Part shown: positions 63,177 to 64,000 of the stretch, piece by piece
Layout: every line of letters starts with the position of its first letter
Numbering within the stretch: the first letter of the stretch is position 1
Source: Methanobacterium sp. PtaB.Bin024
Lineage (GTDB): Archaea; Methanobacteriota; Methanobacteria; Methanobacteriales; Methanobacteriaceae
Assembly (NCBI GenBank): GCA_002067065.1
Contig: MVPY01000094.1
Span: forward strand, 1-64,000
Length of the DNA: 64,000 nt
Reading direction: 5' to 3'
The notes under the pieces: model-generated
Told to the model about the DNA's origin: nothing
The model's input: the letters and a program-made list of their open reading frames with translations, nothing else
Databases searched by the model: none
Translations under genes and position numbers: made by a program

Positions 63177-64000
63177 ATGATGAGATGCATATCTTGTGGA
63201 GCAGAATATCCTGATGATGAAATAATTTACACTTGCAACCAGTGTGGTTCCATACTGGAAGTCGTCTGCCAACCAGATGTATCAAAAGATGTTTTCAGGT
63301 GCCGTAAATCCACAATGTGGAAGTACAAGGAGTTCATGCCTGTTGATCCATCCCGCATAGTTAGTCTGGATGAGGGAGGCACCCCTTTTTGTAAGTGTGA
63401 TAAATTGGGTAAAGAATTAGGAGTTGAACTTTACGTGAAAGTAGAAGGCTCCAATCCCACTGGCAGCTTCAAGGATAGAGGTATGAGCGTGGGCATTACC
63501 AAAGCCATTGAATTAGGTGTAGATACTGTGGGTTGTGCTTCCACTGGGAACACATCCGCTTCTCTGGCTGCATATGCTGCAAGGGCGGGTTTGAAGTGTG
63601 TTGTCCTGCTTCCGGCAGGTAAAGTTGCCCTGGGTAAACTGGCCCAGGCCATGTTCCATGGAGCACAGGTCCTATCAGTAAGAGGCAACTTTGACCAGGC
63701 ACTGGAGGCAATCACCCAACTGGCTCTGCAAGGTCAGCTTTACCTTTTAAACTCCATCAATCCTTACAGATTGGAGGGTCAAAAATCCATAGGATTTGAA
63801 ATTGTGGATGATCTGGGATGGAAATCACCAGACAGGATCATATTACCTGTAGGAAATGCAGGGAATATCTCTGCAATCTGGAAAGGCATAACTGAATTTC
63901 AGAAAGCTGGATTTATAGATGACCTTCCCCGTATGACTGGGATACAGGCTGAGGGAGCAGCCCCTATTGCCAGGGCAGTTCGGGAGAAACATGACGATAT
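63177..64000 (+). CDS. thrC: threonine synthase (5' part, runs off the window)
   Basis: About 274 residues are visible. An N-terminal zinc-ribbon-like CISCGAEYP...CNQCG pair, typical of archaeal threonine synthase, precedes the PLP enzyme: LDEGGTPFCKCDKLG, the PLP lysine in PTGSFKDRGMSVG, the CASTGNTSASLAAYAA phosphate loop and PVGNAGNISAIWKG. It converts O-phosphohomoserine to threonine. AAGGTG lies before the ATG pair (63177 or 63180). The C-terminus is beyond the window, so cysteate synthase-like relatives cannot be fully excluded. Confidence 0.9.
   Translation, partial: MMRCISCGAEYPDDEIIYTCNQCGSILEVVCQPDVSKDVFRCRKSTMWKYKEFMPVDPSRIVSLDEGGTPFCKCDKLGKELGVELYVKVEGSNPTGSFKDRGMSVGITKAIELGVDTVGCASTGNTSASLAAYAARAGLKCVVLLPAGKVALGKLAQAMFHGAQVLSVRGNFDQALEAITQLALQGQLYLLNSINPYRLEGQKSIGFEIVDDLGWKSPDRIILPVGNAGNISAIWKGITEFQKAGFIDDLPRMTGIQAEGAAPIARAVREKHDD

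Overview
The window looks like a chromosome segment of a hydrogenotrophic methanogen of the order Methanobacteriales, most likely a mesophilic Methanobacterium. The reasons are archaeal clamp-loader genes (rfcS, rfcL), archaeal-type glycyl-tRNA synthetase and EndA, a family B DNA polymerase split as in Methanothermobacter, an MvhGA-like [NiFe] hydrogenase, 2-phosphoglycerate kinase, HMG-CoA reductase, an F420:NADP oxidoreductase, a sortase and likely polyprenyl-phosphate transporters that fit a pseudomurein wall. AT-rich TATA promoters and strong GGAGGTG-like ribosome sites are typical. No tRNA, rRNA, IS element or CRISPR array was seen. Family assignments come from reading motifs; no database search was run.

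Layout. 0-4 kb: dcd, glyS, a hidden SAP-like mini-gene and a TatD-like hydrolase. 4-10 kb: a leftward cluster (DUF1611, sepF, an acidic-linker protein, minD, a degenerate minD paralog, a PfkB kinase) divergent from a roadblock/LC7 gene; this is a plausible division or polarity module. 10-16 kb: 2-phosphoglycerate kinase, a ZPR1 zinc finger protein, a histone-fold protein with an acidic tail, nadC, then overlapping rnz, mscS and sortase genes. 16.5-20 kb: a compact hydrogenase operon (ferredoxin, V4R-like protein, small and large subunits) without mvhD or mvhB. 20-26 kb: a second roadblock protein, rfcS-rfcL and a response regulator/PAS/histidine kinase. 26-36 kb: transporters and membrane genes (MFS, MgtE-like with Lrp and PhoU/TrkA-C regulators, DUF368 and DedA back to back, HtpX carrying an EF-hand motif). 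36-42 kb: split polB1 behind two related unknown genes, a signal-peptidase-like gene, aroD, an unknown gene and sucD. 42-43.5 kb: hmgA.

The most distinctive region is 43.56-48.23 kb. It is an AT-rich, same-strand set of a TIR protein, two TIR-TPR proteins and a PD-(D/E)XK-like nuclease, wedged between core genes (hmgA and a VIT1/CCC1-like gene). It looks like an acquired candidate defence system: TIR effectors carrying their own TPR sensor arrays plus a nuclease. 48-64 kb returns to core genes: a metal-dependent hydrolase, aroE, secreted zinc-ribbon proteins, a HARP-type RNase P, hisS, hisI, a PIN-ATPase-KH protein, npdG, hxlB, endA, trpS, a SpoIIM-like protein and the start of thrC.

Three reading frames show strong Shine-Dalgarno sequences exactly six bases before CTG, ATC or ATT, hinting at near-cognate initiation. 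Several intergenic regions carry palindromes or about 24-31 bp periodic repeats that coding sequence does not explain.
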